64,000 bases of DNA from Duganella aceris (GCF_011090165.1 NZ_JAADJT010000014.1:124001-188000); one strand, 5' to 3'. Positions 1 through 8,999 are shown, counted from the first letter of the stretch. Program-made: numbers and translations. The notes: generated from the sequence alone by a model not told the origin.

Positions 1-339
1 TCGTCGATCGACTTGCTGGAAGTGGTCTACAAGGCGGTGATGGAGCTGCACGGGGTGGAGGCGGCCAAGGAGCTGGTGGTCAATGAGCTGCGCCGCACGC
101 CGACCCTGATGGGCCTCGACAAGCTGCTGGAAGCGCGCCTGATCGACGCACCGGCGGCGGTGGTGTCCGAGCTGTCGCTGGTGAAGAACCTGGTGCACGG
201 CTACACGCAGAAGCTGGCGCGCTATCAGTGCGGCCAGTGCGGTTTCAAGGCGCGCCAGTTCTACTGGCAGTGCCCCGGATGCAGCCGTTGGGAAAGCTAC
301 CCGCCGCGCCGCACCGAAGAACTCAACGTCATGAATTAA
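1..339 (+). CDS. lapB: LapB (YciM) lipopolysaccharide assembly protein, 3' part
   Basis: The reading frame is open from the window edge, so the 5' part is missing. The visible 112 residues are the C-terminus: a helical TPR-like stretch, then a rubredoxin-type metal-binding knuckle with two Cys-x-x-Cys pairs (CGQC near residue 78 and CPGC near residue 90 of the visible part). The knuckle and the ending WESYPPR are characteristic of LapB, an inner-membrane-anchored cytoplasmic protein. LapB works with FtsH to control LpxC turnover and lipopolysaccharide synthesis. The next gene, ugd, starts 15 bp downstream with the spacer AGAAGGACTCCCTCCA as its ribosome-binding region, so the two are probably co-transcribed. 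Confidence 0.9.
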   Translation, partial: SSIDLLEVVYKAVMELHGVEAAKELVVNELRRTPTLMGLDKLLEARLIDAPAAVVSELSLVKNLVHGYTQKLARYQCGQCGFKARQFYWQCPGCSRWESYPPRRTEELNVMN

Positions 340-354
340 GAAGGACTCCCTCCA

Positions 355-1722
355 ATGAAGATCACCATCATCGGCACCGGCTATGTAGGCTTGGTGACCG
401 GCGCCTGTCTGGCGGAACTGGGCAACGACGTGTTCTGTCTCGACGTCGACCAGAAAAAAATCGACCTGCTCAACAGCGGCGGCATCCCGATCCATGAACC
501 CGGCCTGGATGAAGTCGTGGCGCGCAACCGCGCCGCCGGCCGCCTTCAGTTCTCCACCGACGTCGCGGCCTCGGTCGCCCACGGCGAAGTGCAGTTCATC
601 GCGGTCGGCACGCCGCCGGACGAAGACGGCTCGGCCGACCTGCAATACGTGCTGGCCGCCGCCCGCAACATCGGCAAGCACATGACCGGTTTCAAGGTCG
701 TGGTCGACAAATCCACGGTGCCGGTCGGTACGGCGGACCGCGTCGGCGCCGCGCTGCGCACGGAGCTGGACGCGCGCGGCGAGCGCCTCGCGTTCTCGGT
801 CGCCTCCAATCCGGAGTTCCTGAAAGAGGGCGCGGCGGTGGAGGACTTCATGCGTCCGGACCGCATCGTCATCGGTTGCGACAGCACGCCTGAAGGCGAC
901 CGCGCGCGCGAATTGCTGCGCAAACTGTACGCGCCGTTCAACCGCAACCGCGAGCGCACCCACTGGATGGACGTGCGTTCGTCCGAGTTCACCAAGTACG
1001 CCGCCAACGCCATGCTGGCGACCCGCATCTCGTTCATGAACGAGCTGGCCAACCTGGCCGACCAGGTGGGTGTGGATATCGAAGCGGTGCGTCACGGCAT
1101 CGGCTCCGATCCGCGCATCGGCCACAGTTTCCTGTACGCCGGCGCCGGCTACGGCGGCTCGTGCTTCCCGAAAGACGTGCAGGCGCTGGAACGCACCGCC
1201 CGCCAGTACGACCAGGATCTGCTGATCCTGCGCGCGGTGGAGCAGGTCAACGACAAGCAGAAGCAGGTGCTGGGCCGCAAGGTGGTCAAGCGCTTCGGCG
1301 AGGACTTGAGCGGCAAGCACTTCGCGGTCTGGGGCCTGGCCTTCAAGCCCAATACCGACGACATGCGCGAAGCGCCGGCGCGGGTGCTGCTCAAGCAGCT
1401 GCTCGACGGCGGCGCCAGCGTGGCGGTCTACGATCCGGTCGCGATGACCGAAGCGAAGCGCGTGCTGGAACTGGACCTGAACGCCGGAGAGCTGGCGCGC
1501 GTGCGCTTCGCCGACAGCCCGATGGATACGCTGACCGACGCCGAGGCGCTGGTGATCGTCACCGAATGGAAGGCCTTCCGCAGCCCGGATTTCGACAAGA
1601 TCAAGGCGGCGCTGAAGCAGGCCGTGATCTTCGACGGCCGCAATCTGTTCGAGCCGGAAGTGATGGCCGAAGCGGGCTTCGAATACCACGGCATCGGCCG
1701 TTCCATCCTGACCCGGGACTAA
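355..1722 (+). CDS. ugd: UDP-glucose 6-dehydrogenase
   Basis: The 455-residue protein oxidises UDP-glucose to UDP-glucuronate with NAD+, supplying precursors for surface polysaccharide. The N-terminal Rossmann fold opens with IIGTGYVGLVTG (from residue 4). The catalytic cysteine is Cys270 in GYGGSCFPKD, and the C-terminal UDP-binding domain contains AFKPNTDDMREAP. Length and domain order are normal for the UDP-glucose/GDP-mannose dehydrogenase family. The gene follows lapB by 15 bp and precedes rfaE1 by 3 bp, so the three form an envelope operon. An AGGA-rich site just before the ATG supports the start. Confidence 0.95.
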   Translation: MKITIIGTGYVGLVTGACLAELGNDVFCLDVDQKKIDLLNSGGIPIHEPGLDEVVARNRAAGRLQFSTDVAASVAHGEVQFIAVGTPPDEDGSADLQYVLAAARNIGKHMTGFKVVVDKSTVPVGTADRVGAALRTELDARGERLAFSVASNPEFLKEGAAVEDFMRPDRIVIGCDSTPEGDRARELLRKLYAPFNRNRERTHWMDVRSSEFTKYAANAMLATRISFMNELANLADQVGVDIEAVRHGIGSDPRIGHSFLYAGAGYGGSCFPKDVQALERTARQYDQDLLILRAVEQVNDKQKQVLGRKVVKRFGEDLSGKHFAVWGLAFKPNTDDMREAPARVLLKQLLDGGASVAVYDPVAMTEAKRVLELDLNAGELARVRFADSPMDTLTDAEALVIVTEWKAFRSPDFDKIKAALKQAVIFDGRNLFEPEVMAEAGFEYHGIGRSILTRD

Positions 1723-1725
1723 GCC

Positions 1726-2673
1726 ATGAATACTGCCGTGACGACGTACAAGGCGCCCGCGCTGGAGCAGGTGCGCATCCTGGTGGTCGGCGACGTGATG
1801 CTGGACCGTTACTGGTTCGGCGACGTCGGCCGCATTTCGCCGGAAGCGCCGGTGCCCATCGTGCGCATCGAAAAGCGCGAAGCGCGCCTGGGCGGCGCCG
1901 CCAACGTGGCGCGCAACGCGGCCGCGCTTGGCGCCAATGCTGGCCTGCTGGGCGTGGTCGGCGCCGACGAGGCAGGCAACGAGGTGGAGCAGATGCTGCA
2001 AGGCGGCGGCATCCGCAGCTACCTGAAGCGCGACGACGCCATCTCCACCATCATCAAGCTGCGCGTGATCGGCCGCCAGCAGCAGATGCTGCGCATCGAC
2101 TTTGAAGAGCCGCCAAGCGACACCGTGCTGCGCGATAAGCTGTTGCAGTTCAAGGCGCTGCTGGCCGACTACGACGTGATCGTGCTGTCGGACTACGCCA
2201 AGGGCAGCCTGGTCAACGTGGCCGACATGATCGCCTCGGCGCGCGCCGCCGGCAAGGTGGTGCTGGTCGATCCGAAAGGCGACGACTTCACCCGCTACGC
2301 CGGCGCCACCGTGCTGACGCCGAACAAGTCGGAGATGAAGCGCATCGTCGGCAACTGGAACAGCGAAGAGCAACTGACGGCCAAGGCGCAGCAACTGCGC
2401 ACGGAGCTGCGGCTGGACGCGCTGCTGCTGACCCGTTCCGAGGAAGGCATGACCTTGTACACCGACGGCGAGCAATTCCACATGCCGGCGCAGGCGCGCG
2501 AAGTGTTCGATGTCTCCGGCGCCGGCGACACTGTGATCGCCACCATGGCCTGCATGCTGGGCACCGGCGCCGGCTGGAACGAGGCGGTGCAGACCGCCAA
2601 CCGGGCCGGTGGCATCGTGGTCGGCAAGCTGGGTACGGCGACCGTTACCCGCGAAGAATTGTTCGACGCCTGA
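1726..2673 (+). CDS. rfaE1: D-glycero-beta-D-manno-heptose-7-phosphate kinase (HldE N-domain type)
   Basis: The 315-residue PfkB/ribokinase-fold kinase phosphorylates heptose 7-phosphate at C1 in the ADP-heptose pathway for the lipopolysaccharide inner core. Motifs include the substrate region GDVMLDRYWFGDVGRISPEAPVP (broken here: GDVMLDRYWFG, then RISPEAPVP), GGAANVARN, and the PfkB signature DVSGAGD with catalytic Asp268. Only the kinase domain is present. The cytidylyltransferase domain fused in E. coli HldE is absent, so the second activity should be encoded elsewhere, as is common in beta-proteobacteria. The gene starts 3 bp after ugd and is followed by a 130-bp gap. Confidence 0.93.
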   Translation: MNTAVTTYKAPALEQVRILVVGDVMLDRYWFGDVGRISPEAPVPIVRIEKREARLGGAANVARNAAALGANAGLLGVVGADEAGNEVEQMLQGGGIRSYLKRDDAISTIIKLRVIGRQQQMLRIDFEEPPSDTVLRDKLLQFKALLADYDVIVLSDYAKGSLVNVADMIASARAAGKVVLVDPKGDDFTRYAGATVLTPNKSEMKRIVGNWNSEEQLTAKAQQLRTELRLDALLLTRSEEGMTLYTDGEQFHMPAQAREVFDVSGAGDTVIATMACMLGTGAGWNEAVQTANRAGGIVVGKLGTATVTREELFDA

Positions 2674-2805
2674 CGCGCGCGCCGCGACGCCGGACTTTGC
2701 GCTACATCAGAGTCCGGCGTCGCGCGCGGTCAACCGTTGTGGCGGCATGCCGTTGTGCGAAGGCGGGCGCGATGGGCGCGCTTGGCTAACCACAACGGAG
2801 ATATC

Positions 2806-3096
2806 ATGATCAGGAAACTTTTGCTGGCCGTCGCGATGGTCGCAACCATGGGCTTGGCGTTCGCGCAGGTGGACGTCAACAAGGCCGACCAGGCCGCGCT
2901 GGATTCGGTCAAGGGCATCGGCCCCGCCAAGTCCAAGGCGATCCTGGAGGAGCGCAAGAAGGGCGAGTTCAAGGACTGGGCCGATTTCGAGAGCCGAGTC
3001 AAAGGCATCGGCGGCAAGAACGCCATCAAGCTGTCCGAGGCCGGCCTGCAGGTGAACGGAAAATCGAAGGAGGGCGCGGCCGCGCCGAAGAAATAA
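2806..3096 (+). CDS. ComEA-like exported helix-hairpin-helix protein
   Basis: The 96-residue protein has a signal peptide (MIRKLLLAVAMVATMGLAFAQ) and then a ComEA-type helix-hairpin-helix domain: VDVNKADQAALDSVKGIGPAKSKAIL and VKGIGGKNAIKLS in separate hairpins. Proteins of this type bind double-stranded DNA in the periplasm during transformation, though short stand-alone versions have not all been tested. The chosen ATG has GGAG eight bases upstream. Longer readings of the frame begin in the intergenic region and would bury the signal peptide. The C-terminus is Lys/Ala-rich. An intrinsic terminator follows 20 bp after the stop, so the gene is monocistronic or ends its transcript. Confidence 0.85.
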   Translation: MIRKLLLAVAMVATMGLAFAQVDVNKADQAALDSVKGIGPAKSKAILEERKKGEFKDWADFESRVKGIGGKNAIKLSEAGLQVNGKSKEGAAAPKK

Positions 3097-3116
3097 TGGC
3101 CTGAGCCACGGCCCCG

Positions 3117-3141
3117 AACCCGCACGCGTTGCGGGTTTTTT
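3117..3141 (+). terminator. Intrinsic terminator after the comEA-like gene
   Basis: An 8-bp perfect stem (AACCCGCA / TGCGGGTT) encloses a 5-nt loop (CGCGT) and runs into a T tract. It lies 20 bp after the stop of the comEA-like gene. Confidence 0.9.
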
Positions 3142-3206
3142 GTTGCCGCGCGCCGCCGGGTGGCGGATCGATGCTAACGTCGGGCTTTATCACGCGGGAG
3201 ATGGCG

Positions 3207-3551
3207 ATGTCCGACCAGCATCCACACACGCCGGACGGGCGGTATTTCGTGGTCTCCGGCCGGCTGTGGCGCTTGAGTAATCCAGCGCTGGCGGCAGAGG
3301 AGCGCGAGCGCCTGGTTGGATTGCTGATGGCGGCGCGGCGGCAGGTCGGCGCCGCGCGGAAGCGCCAGGACCCTGACGCGGAGCGCGCCGCCCGCGCCGC
3401 CGTCGACGAAGCCAAGCGCTTGCTGGGCGAACGCGGCCCAGTCTGGTGGAACGACGGGGCGCCCGACTACAACCGGCACATGGTCAGGAACACGCCCTAC
3501 GCCGACTGGTACGCGCAGCTGGCGCTATTGGCGCCGCCGCCCCGCTCGTGA
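3207..3551 (+). CDS. Conserved hypothetical protein, about 114 aa
   Basis: No function recognised. The protein is short, charged and lacks a signal peptide or membrane segment. Visible features are YFVVSGRLWRLSNPAL near the N-terminus, a helical Arg/Ala/Glu-rich middle (residues about 35-75) and VWWNDGAPDYNRHMVRNTPYADWY near the C-terminus. Proteins with this WWNDG-PDYNR pattern are widespread unannotated genes in proteobacteria (recognition only). The start at 3207 is preferred over the ATG at 3201 because GGAG ends at 3200 and needs a spacer. The next gene begins 49 bp downstream. Confidence 0.75.
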   Translation: MSDQHPHTPDGRYFVVSGRLWRLSNPALAAEERERLVGLLMAARRQVGAARKRQDPDAERAARAAVDEAKRLLGERGPVWWNDGAPDYNRHMVRNTPYADWYAQLALLAPPPRS

Positions 3552-3600
3552 GATGATGGATGGTAGCGTTGGCGACTTTGCCGACTTTCATGAGGGGCCG

Positions 3601-4914
3601 ATGAAGATCTCCAGAATTCTGCACGCCGGGTATGTGTTCGAGTGCGACCGCACGCGGATCCTGTTCGACCCGGTGTTTGAAAATCTGTTCAGCCGGAACT
3701 GCCACGCCTTCCCGGACGTGCGATTCGACCTGGCGCAGGTGCGCGGGTTGCGGCCGGACGCGGTGTTCATCTCCCACTTCCACGACGACCACTGCTCGAT
3801 GGAGAGCCTGGACCTGCTGGACCGCGCCACGCCGATCTATATGTATTGCCTGTTCGAGGAACTGTTCGCGATGATCCGCGCGCTCGGCTTCATCGATGTA
3901 CGCGCGCTGGAGGTCGATGCGCCGGTGGTGGTCGGCGCGATCGAGGTAATTCCGCGCCGCGCGCTGGATGCCGACGTCGATTCGATGTTCCACATCCGCG
4001 CCGGCGGGCTGAATGTGCTCAACGTGGTCGACGCGTGGATGGATCCGGAAACGCTGGAGCAGCTCAAGCGCTACGCGCCATGGGACATGGTGCTGTGGCC
4101 GTTCCAGACCATGCGCGAGGTCGACGTGATCGCGCCGTCGCGCGCCGAGCGGGGGCCGGTGGCGCTGCCGGAGGAATGGCCGGAGCAGCTGCGCGCGCTG
4201 GCGCCGCGCTATGTGGTGCCGAGTTCCTGCCAGTTCCGGCAGGAGCCGTGGTCGTGGTACAACCACGCGATGTTCCCGATCACTTATCGCCGCTTCGCCG
4301 ACGAGGTGGGCGCTTGGCTGCCGCAGGCGCGCGTGCTGAGGCTCAATCCATCGGTCGCGGTCGAGCTGACGGCGGACGCGTTGACGCCGGCCGCGCCGCT
4401 GCCGTGGGTGCTGCCGGTCGGCGAGCAAGACGTCGATTACGAGTACGACGCCGCCATCGCGCCGCCGCCGACCTCGGAGATCGCGCGCCACTTCGCGCCG
4501 CTCGACGCGGCGCAGACCGCGCTGGCGCTGGACTTCTGCCGCGCGGGCCTGATCGAACGCTACGAGGAGATGGAGCTGCCAGAGGACAGTTATTTCGCCA
4601 CGCCGTGCGTGTGGCAGCTGTCGGTCCACGATCACGCCGGCCGGGTGGAGCGCTTCCGCTACCGCGTCCACGGCGACAGCATCGCGCCGACGGGCGACGA
4701 GGTCGCGCCGACCTGGACCACCGAAATCCCGATCGCCAAGCTGTACGCCGGCCTGGAACTGGGCGAATCGCTGACGTCGATGTACATGCGCATCGACGGC
4801 GCGCCAGCCGACGCCGACATCGTCGACGATCCGCTGATCCGCTGCCTGTTCAACGTCGCGGTCGGCGCCTACCAGGCGGCGCAGCTCAAGCGGCTGGGAG
4901 TCGTCCATGCGTAA
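3601..4914 (+). CDS. Metallo-beta-lactamase-fold hydrolase
   Basis: The 437-residue cytoplasmic protein has an MBL-fold N-terminal half. The metal-binding motif HxHxDH is visible as His59-Phe-His61-Asp-Asp63-His64 after a FISHF strand. The opening MKISRILHAGYVFEC and DPVFEN resemble UlaG-like / N-acyl-phosphatidylethanolamine-phospholipase-D-like hydrolases. The C-terminal part (about residues 300-437) matches no domain I know. An in-frame ATG at 3553 would add 16 residues, but GAGGGG lies just before 3601 and the N-terminus fits the fold better there. The end overlaps the deacetylase start by 8 bp, implying translational coupling. The substrate is not predictable from sequence. Confidence 0.8.
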   Translation: MKISRILHAGYVFECDRTRILFDPVFENLFSRNCHAFPDVRFDLAQVRGLRPDAVFISHFHDDHCSMESLDLLDRATPIYMYCLFEELFAMIRALGFIDVRALEVDAPVVVGAIEVIPRRALDADVDSMFHIRAGGLNVLNVVDAWMDPETLEQLKRYAPWDMVLWPFQTMREVDVIAPSRAERGPVALPEEWPEQLRALAPRYVVPSSCQFRQEPWSWYNHAMFPITYRRFADEVGAWLPQARVLRLNPSVAVELTADALTPAAPLPWVLPVGEQDVDYEYDAAIAPPPTSEIARHFAPLDAAQTALALDFCRAGLIERYEEMELPEDSYFATPCVWQLSVHDHAGRVERFRYRVHGDSIAPTGDEVAPTWTTEIPIAKLYAGLELGESLTSMYMRIDGAPADADIVDDPLIRCLFNVAVGAYQAAQLKRLGVVHA

Positions 4915-5815
4915 GCTGCTGTGGAGTTTGCTGTTTGCCAGCATGGGCGCGCAGGCGCAATCGGTGGCGTTCACCTTCGACGATGGTCCGCGGCTGGACG
5001 AGACGCCGCTGCTGTCGCCGCAGCAGCGCAACCAGGCGATGCTGGACGCGCTGGCGCGGCAGCGGGTCTCGGCCGCGCTGTTCGTCACCTGCGGCAACGG
5101 CGCCGACCGGCCCGAGGGCTACGCGCTGGCCAAGGCCTGGGGCGAAGCCGGGCATGCGATCGGCAACCACACGATGACGCATCCGGACCTGAACAGCGCC
5201 AAGCTGACACTGGCGCAATATCAGCACGAGATCCGCGACTGCGACCGCATCACGTCGACGCTGCCGGGCTATCAAAAATGGTTCCGCTTCACCTTCCTGC
5301 GCGAAGGGAACACGCCGGAGAAGCGCGACGGCATGCGCGACTATCTGAAGCGGACCGGCTATCGCAACGCCTACGTCAGCCTCGACACCAGCGATTGGCG
5401 GCTGGACGAGCATCTGGTCGAGGTGCTGCAAGCGAATCCGAAGGCGGACCTGGCGCCGATCCGGCAAGCGTACCTGGCGCACATCCGCCAGCGCGCGACC
5501 GCCTACCGCGACCTGTCGCGCCAGCTGGAGGGGCGCGACGTGCCGCAGGTGATCCTGATGCACCATAACCTGGTCAGCGCGCTGTGGCTCGGCGACGTGA
5601 TCCAGCAATTCCGCGACATGGGCTGGAGCATCACCACGCCGGCGCTGGCTTTCGCCGATGCGGTCTACCAGCAGGCGCCGGAGCGGCAGGTGGCCGGCCA
5701 AAGCCTGCTATTGTCGATCGCGCGCAGCAAGGGCCTGGGCAAGTTCGAGGGCTGGGAGCGGCTGGTCGACGATGGCGATTTTGAAATCGACCAGCTCAAG
5801 TCGCAGGGACTATAG
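4907..5815 (+). CDS. Exported polysaccharide deacetylase (NodB fold)
   Basis: The 302-residue protein has a short signal peptide (MRKLLWSLLFASMGAQAQ). Its NodB-homology domain has motif 1 AFTFDDGP (residues about 22-29) and motif 2 GNHTMTHPDL, whose Asp and two His residues bind the metal in this carbohydrate esterase 4 family. A later segment YVSLDTSDWRLDE fits motif 3/4 positions. The family removes N-acetyl groups from glycans such as peptidoglycan, chitin oligomers or PNAG; the substrate here is unknown. The start overlaps the MBL gene by 8 bp. The 3' end overlaps the convergent thioredoxin-reductase-like gene by 20 bp. Confidence 0.88.
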   Translation: MRKLLWSLLFASMGAQAQSVAFTFDDGPRLDETPLLSPQQRNQAMLDALARQRVSAALFVTCGNGADRPEGYALAKAWGEAGHAIGNHTMTHPDLNSAKLTLAQYQHEIRDCDRITSTLPGYQKWFRFTFLREGNTPEKRDGMRDYLKRTGYRNAYVSLDTSDWRLDEHLVEVLQANPKADLAPIRQAYLAHIRQRATAYRDLSRQLEGRDVPQVILMHHNLVSALWLGDVIQQFRDMGWSITTPALAFADAVYQQAPERQVAGQSLLLSIARSKGLGKFEGWERLVDDGDFEIDQLKSQGL

Positions 5816-7562
5816 GAAGGTTGGCGAGGAACTGGTGGATCTGCGCCACCACGGCGGCGCCTTCGCCGACCGCCGCCGCGACCCGTTTGGTGGACGCCGC
5901 GCGCACGTCGCCGATGGCGAACACGCCCGGCACGCTGGTCTCCAGCGCCGCCCGTGCCGGAAGGTCGCGCGGATAGACGCCGTTGGAGAAGTTGGCCTTG
6001 CACTGCGCCTTGGTGACGTCGAAACCGGTGCGGATGAAGCCGTGGCTGTCGACGTCGACGCCGCAGTCGCTCAGCCAGCCGGTGTTCGGATCGGCGCCGA
6101 TGAACAGGAACACGCGGCAGACGTCGTAGTCGCACTCCTCATCCTTCTGCGAGTTGCGGATGCGCACCTGCTTCAGGCCGTCCTCGTCGCCCTCCAGCGC
6201 CACGATCTCCGAGTGCGTGTGCAACTCGATGTTCGAGGTCGCCATGATGCGCTCGATCAGGTAGTTCGACATCGTCGACGACAGGCTGTCCTTGCGGATC
6301 AGCATGTGCACCTTGGCCGCGTGCCCCGACAGGAACACCGCCGCCTGGCCGGCCGAGTTGCCGCCGCCGACCAGGATGATCTCTTCGGTCTTGCACAGCT
6401 TGGCCTCGATCGGCGAGGCCCAGTAGTAAATCCCCTTGCCCTCGAATTGCTTCAGGTTGGCCAGCGACGGCCGGCGGTAGCGCGCGCCGCACGACAGCAC
6501 CACCGACTTGGCCTTCAGCCGTTGCAGGCTGCCGCACATTTCGACCTGTAGCGGATAGGTGTCGCAGATCAGGCGCCCGGCCGGCGCCGGAATCGCGACT
6601 TCGACGCCGAACTTCTGCGCCTGCACATACGCGCGGCCCGCCAGCGCGCCGCCCGAGATGCCGGTCGGGAAGCCGAGATAGTTTTCAATGCGCGCGCTGG
6701 CGCCCGCCTGGCCGCCGTAGGCGCGCGTTTCCAGCGCCAGCACCGACAAGCCTTCGGACGCGGCGTACACCGCCGTGGCCAGCCCGGCGGGGCCGGCGCC
6801 GACCACGATCACGTCCCACACCTTGTCGCCGTCCAGTTCGGGCAACATGCCGAGGCAGCGGCCGATCTCGACCACGCTCGGGTTTTTCTTGACCACGCCG
6901 TCCGGGCACACCACCAGCGGCAGCTCTTCCGGCTTGGGCTGGAAGTGCTCCATCAGGTCGGCCGCCTGCTGGTTTTCCATCGGGTCGAGCACGCTGTGCG
7001 GATGGCCGTTGGATTGCAGGAAGCTCTGCAGCGTGTGGATGCGGCCATGGCCGCGCGGTCCGACGATCACCGGGCCGCCGGAATTCTGCTCGATCAGGCC
7101 GACGCGGCGCAGGATCAGCGCGCGCACGATGCGCTCGCCCAGTTCGGCATGCGCGACCAGCAGCGCGCGCAGCGATTCGGACGGCACCACCAGCACTTCG
7201 ACGTCGCCGTCGGCCTCGCCGTTGGCCAGCATCGGCCGGCCCGACAGCTGCGCCACCTCGCCGCTGAACTGGCCCGGCATGTGGGTCGTGATGTAGGAGG
7301 TGTTGCCGAGGCCGTCGTAGCGGCTGATCTTGATGCCGCCCTTGATCACCAGCATCAGGCCGAAGCTGGACTTGCCGGCCGCGAAGATCATCTCGCCGTT
7401 GCTGAACTGGCGCACGTGACCAAAGCGCATCATGTGTTTGATGTCGGTCTCGCTGAGCATCGGAAACATCTGATGGTGGCGCTGCTCCAGTGTGTTGTTG
7501 GACGGCGGATCGAGGGGGGAGTGGGCCATGGCGGTGGGGAGCGTGAAAGTGGTTGCAGACAT
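5796..7562 (-). CDS. cNMP-binding domain / thioredoxin-reductase-like flavoprotein fusion
   Basis: The 588-residue protein has three parts. A CRP-type cyclic-nucleotide-binding fold (about 30-150) contains GEMIFAAGKSSFGLMLVIKG. A thioredoxin-like segment (about 165-240) contains PLVVCPDG and a Cys in EIGRCLG. A pyridine-nucleotide-disulfide oxidoreductase (about 250-585) has the FAD motif VVGAGPAGLATA and the NADPH motif LVGGGNSAGQAA. The CxxC redox pair of true thioredoxin reductases is missing: the equivalent place reads YYWASPIEAKLC. The protein therefore probably reduces something other than thioredoxin. It is transcribed divergently from cysM across 129 bp and converges on the deacetylase with a 20-bp overlap. 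Confidence 0.85.
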   Translation of the reverse strand: MSATTFTLPTAMAHSPLDPPSNNTLEQRHHQMFPMLSETDIKHMMRFGHVRQFSNGEMIFAAGKSSFGLMLVIKGGIKISRYDGLGNTSYITTHMPGQFSGEVAQLSGRPMLANGEADGDVEVLVVPSESLRALLVAHAELGERIVRALILRRVGLIEQNSGGPVIVGPRGHGRIHTLQSFLQSNGHPHSVLDPMENQQAADLMEHFQPKPEELPLVVCPDGVVKKNPSVVEIGRCLGMLPELDGDKVWDVIVVGAGPAGLATAVYAASEGLSVLALETRAYGGQAGASARIENYLGFPTGISGGALAGRAYVQAQKFGVEVAIPAPAGRLICDTYPLQVEMCGSLQRLKAKSVVLSCGARYRRPSLANLKQFEGKGIYYWASPIEAKLCKTEEIILVGGGNSAGQAAVFLSGHAAKVHMLIRKDSLSSTMSNYLIERIMATSNIELHTHSEIVALEGDEDGLKQVRIRNSQKDEECDYDVCRVFLFIGADPNTGWLSDCGVDVDSHGFIRTGFDVTKAQCKANFSNGVYPRDLPARAALETSVPGVFAIGDVRAASTKRVAAAVGEGAAVVAQIHQFLANLPIVPAT

Positions 7563-7691
7563 GTTGCCAGTCTAACGTATGCACCGGCGCCAGTCCAAAG
7601 TCTTTCGGGGGAGGTGGAGGCCGGGCATACGCATAGCGCCAACTCGGATTAGAATGCTTGTTTTGGCGAATTTCTCACGATAGAACACACG

Positions 7692-8594
7692 ATGGCTTAC
7701 AAAACCCTGGAAGATACGATCGGCAACACCCCGCTGGTGCAGCTGACCCGCCTGCCCGGCGCGGACGCGCTGGCGCGCAACAACGTCATTCTCGGCAAGC
7801 TCGAAGGCAACAACCCGGCCGGCTCGGTCAAGGACCGCGCGGCGATGTCGATGCTCAAGCGCGCCGAGGAACGCGGCGACATCAAGCCCGGCGACACCCT
7901 GATCGAAGCGACCAGCGGCAACACCGGCATCGCGCTGGCGATGGCGGCGGCCTTGCGCGGCTACAAGATGTTGCTGCTGATGCCGGAAAACCTCAGCATC
8001 GAGCGGCGCCAGAGCATGGCCGCCTACGGCGCGCAGATCATGCTCACGCCCAAGACCGGCGGCATGGAATACGCGCGCGACATGGCGGAGCAACTGCAAA
8101 AGGACGGCAAGGGCATCATCCTCGACCAGTTCGGCAACCAGGACAACGCGCGCGCGCACTACGAGGGCACCGGCCCGGAGATCTGGCGCGACACCGACGG
8201 CCGCGTCACCCACTTCGTCAGCGCGATGGGCACCACCGGCACCATCATGGGCGTGTCGCGCTACCTGAAGGAGCAGAACCCGGAGGTGCGCATCATCGGC
8301 GCCGAGCCGGAAGAGGGCTCGTCGATTCCCGGCATCCGCAAATGGCCGGAAGCGTATCTGCCGAAGATTTACGACCGCAGCCGCGTCGATCAGGTGGAAT
8401 CGGTGTCGCAAGCGGCGGCCGAACGCATGGCGCGGCGCATGGCGGCCGAGGAAGGTCTGTTCTGTGGAATTTCGGCGGCGGGCGCCTGTGAGATCGCGTT
8501 GCGGATTTCGCAAACGGTGGAGAATGCGACGATCGTGTTCATCGTCTGCGATCGTGGCGATCGCTATCTGTCGACCGGGGTGTTTCCGGCATAA
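7692..8594 (+). CDS. cysM: Cysteine synthase B
   Basis: The 300-residue PLP enzyme makes L-cysteine from O-acetylserine and sulfide or thiosulfate. The PLP lysine is Lys47 in NPAGSVKDR, the Asn-loop TSGNTGIALA follows at about residue 76, and the phosphate loop is GTTGTIMG. The C-terminal RGDRYLSTGVFP is typical of CysM rather than CysK. It is divergent from the flavoprotein fusion. The upstream region contains no ribosome-binding site better than a weak A-rich stretch. A 10-bp hairpin follows the stop. Confidence 0.93.
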   Translation: MAYKTLEDTIGNTPLVQLTRLPGADALARNNVILGKLEGNNPAGSVKDRAAMSMLKRAEERGDIKPGDTLIEATSGNTGIALAMAAALRGYKMLLLMPENLSIERRQSMAAYGAQIMLTPKTGGMEYARDMAEQLQKDGKGIILDQFGNQDNARAHYEGTGPEIWRDTDGRVTHFVSAMGTTGTIMGVSRYLKEQNPEVRIIGAEPEEGSSIPGIRKWPEAYLPKIYDRSRVDQVESVSQAAAERMARRMAAEEGLFCGISAAGACEIALRISQTVENATIVFIVCDRGDRYLSTGVFPA

Positions 8595-8603
8595 GAATTA
8601 CCG

Positions 8604-8629
8604 CCCTCTCCCCGGGTGCGGGGGGAGGG
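8604..8629 (+). terminator. GC-rich hairpin after cysM, possible terminator
   Basis: A 10-bp stem (CCCTCTCCCC with GGGGGGAGGG, one G-T pair) closes a 6-nt loop 9 bp after the cysM stop. There is no T tract, so intrinsic termination is uncertain. Confidence 0.4.
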
Positions 8630-8660
8630 AGTTGACGCAGGTGAAACGAGCAGGGCTGGA

Positions 8661-8999
8661 TCAGCCTTGGCCGCCGCCTGGTTCGCCTTCTTTAGGCTTG
8701 AACTGCTTGTCGCTGATGCGGAACTTGTTGCGGCGATCGCCCATCAAGTAACGCAAGTCGCGGATGCTCAGATCGCTCACTTCGTGCATGCGGATCAGCA
8801 GCGAAGCGCCGACCGGCAGACGATGGTGACGAATCTTGCTGATCACCGGCGGCGCCACTTCCAATGCGCGCGACAGGGCCGCATCGTTTTTCAGACGCAG
8901 GTTTTCGATCAGGGTATCGAGCAGGCGGTTGGGATTGTATTGCAGCAGATCATCGCCATCCGCATCGTTGTTCATATCTATGCCGACTTGGTTTGTCAT
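8661..8999 (-). CDS. Small HTH-like putative regulator
   Basis: The 112-residue protein has a compact helical core (about residues 20-90: NRLLDTLIENLRLKNDAALS, then RALEVAPPVISKIRH) spaced like a Cro/XRE helix-turn-helix, and a Lys/Gly-rich tail. It could be a DNA-binding regulator or a phage-repressor-like domestic gene. The start at 8999 follows AAGGA with a 12-base spacer; a longer frame from 9122 lacks a good site. Upstream lies a conspicuously AT-rich region that would carry its promoter. It is convergent with cysM. Confidence 0.65.
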   Translation of the reverse strand: MTNQVGIDMNNDADGDDLLQYNPNRLLDTLIENLRLKNDAALSRALEVAPPVISKIRHHRLPVGASLLIRMHEVSDLSIRDLRYLMGDRRNKFRISDKQFKPKEGEPGGGQG

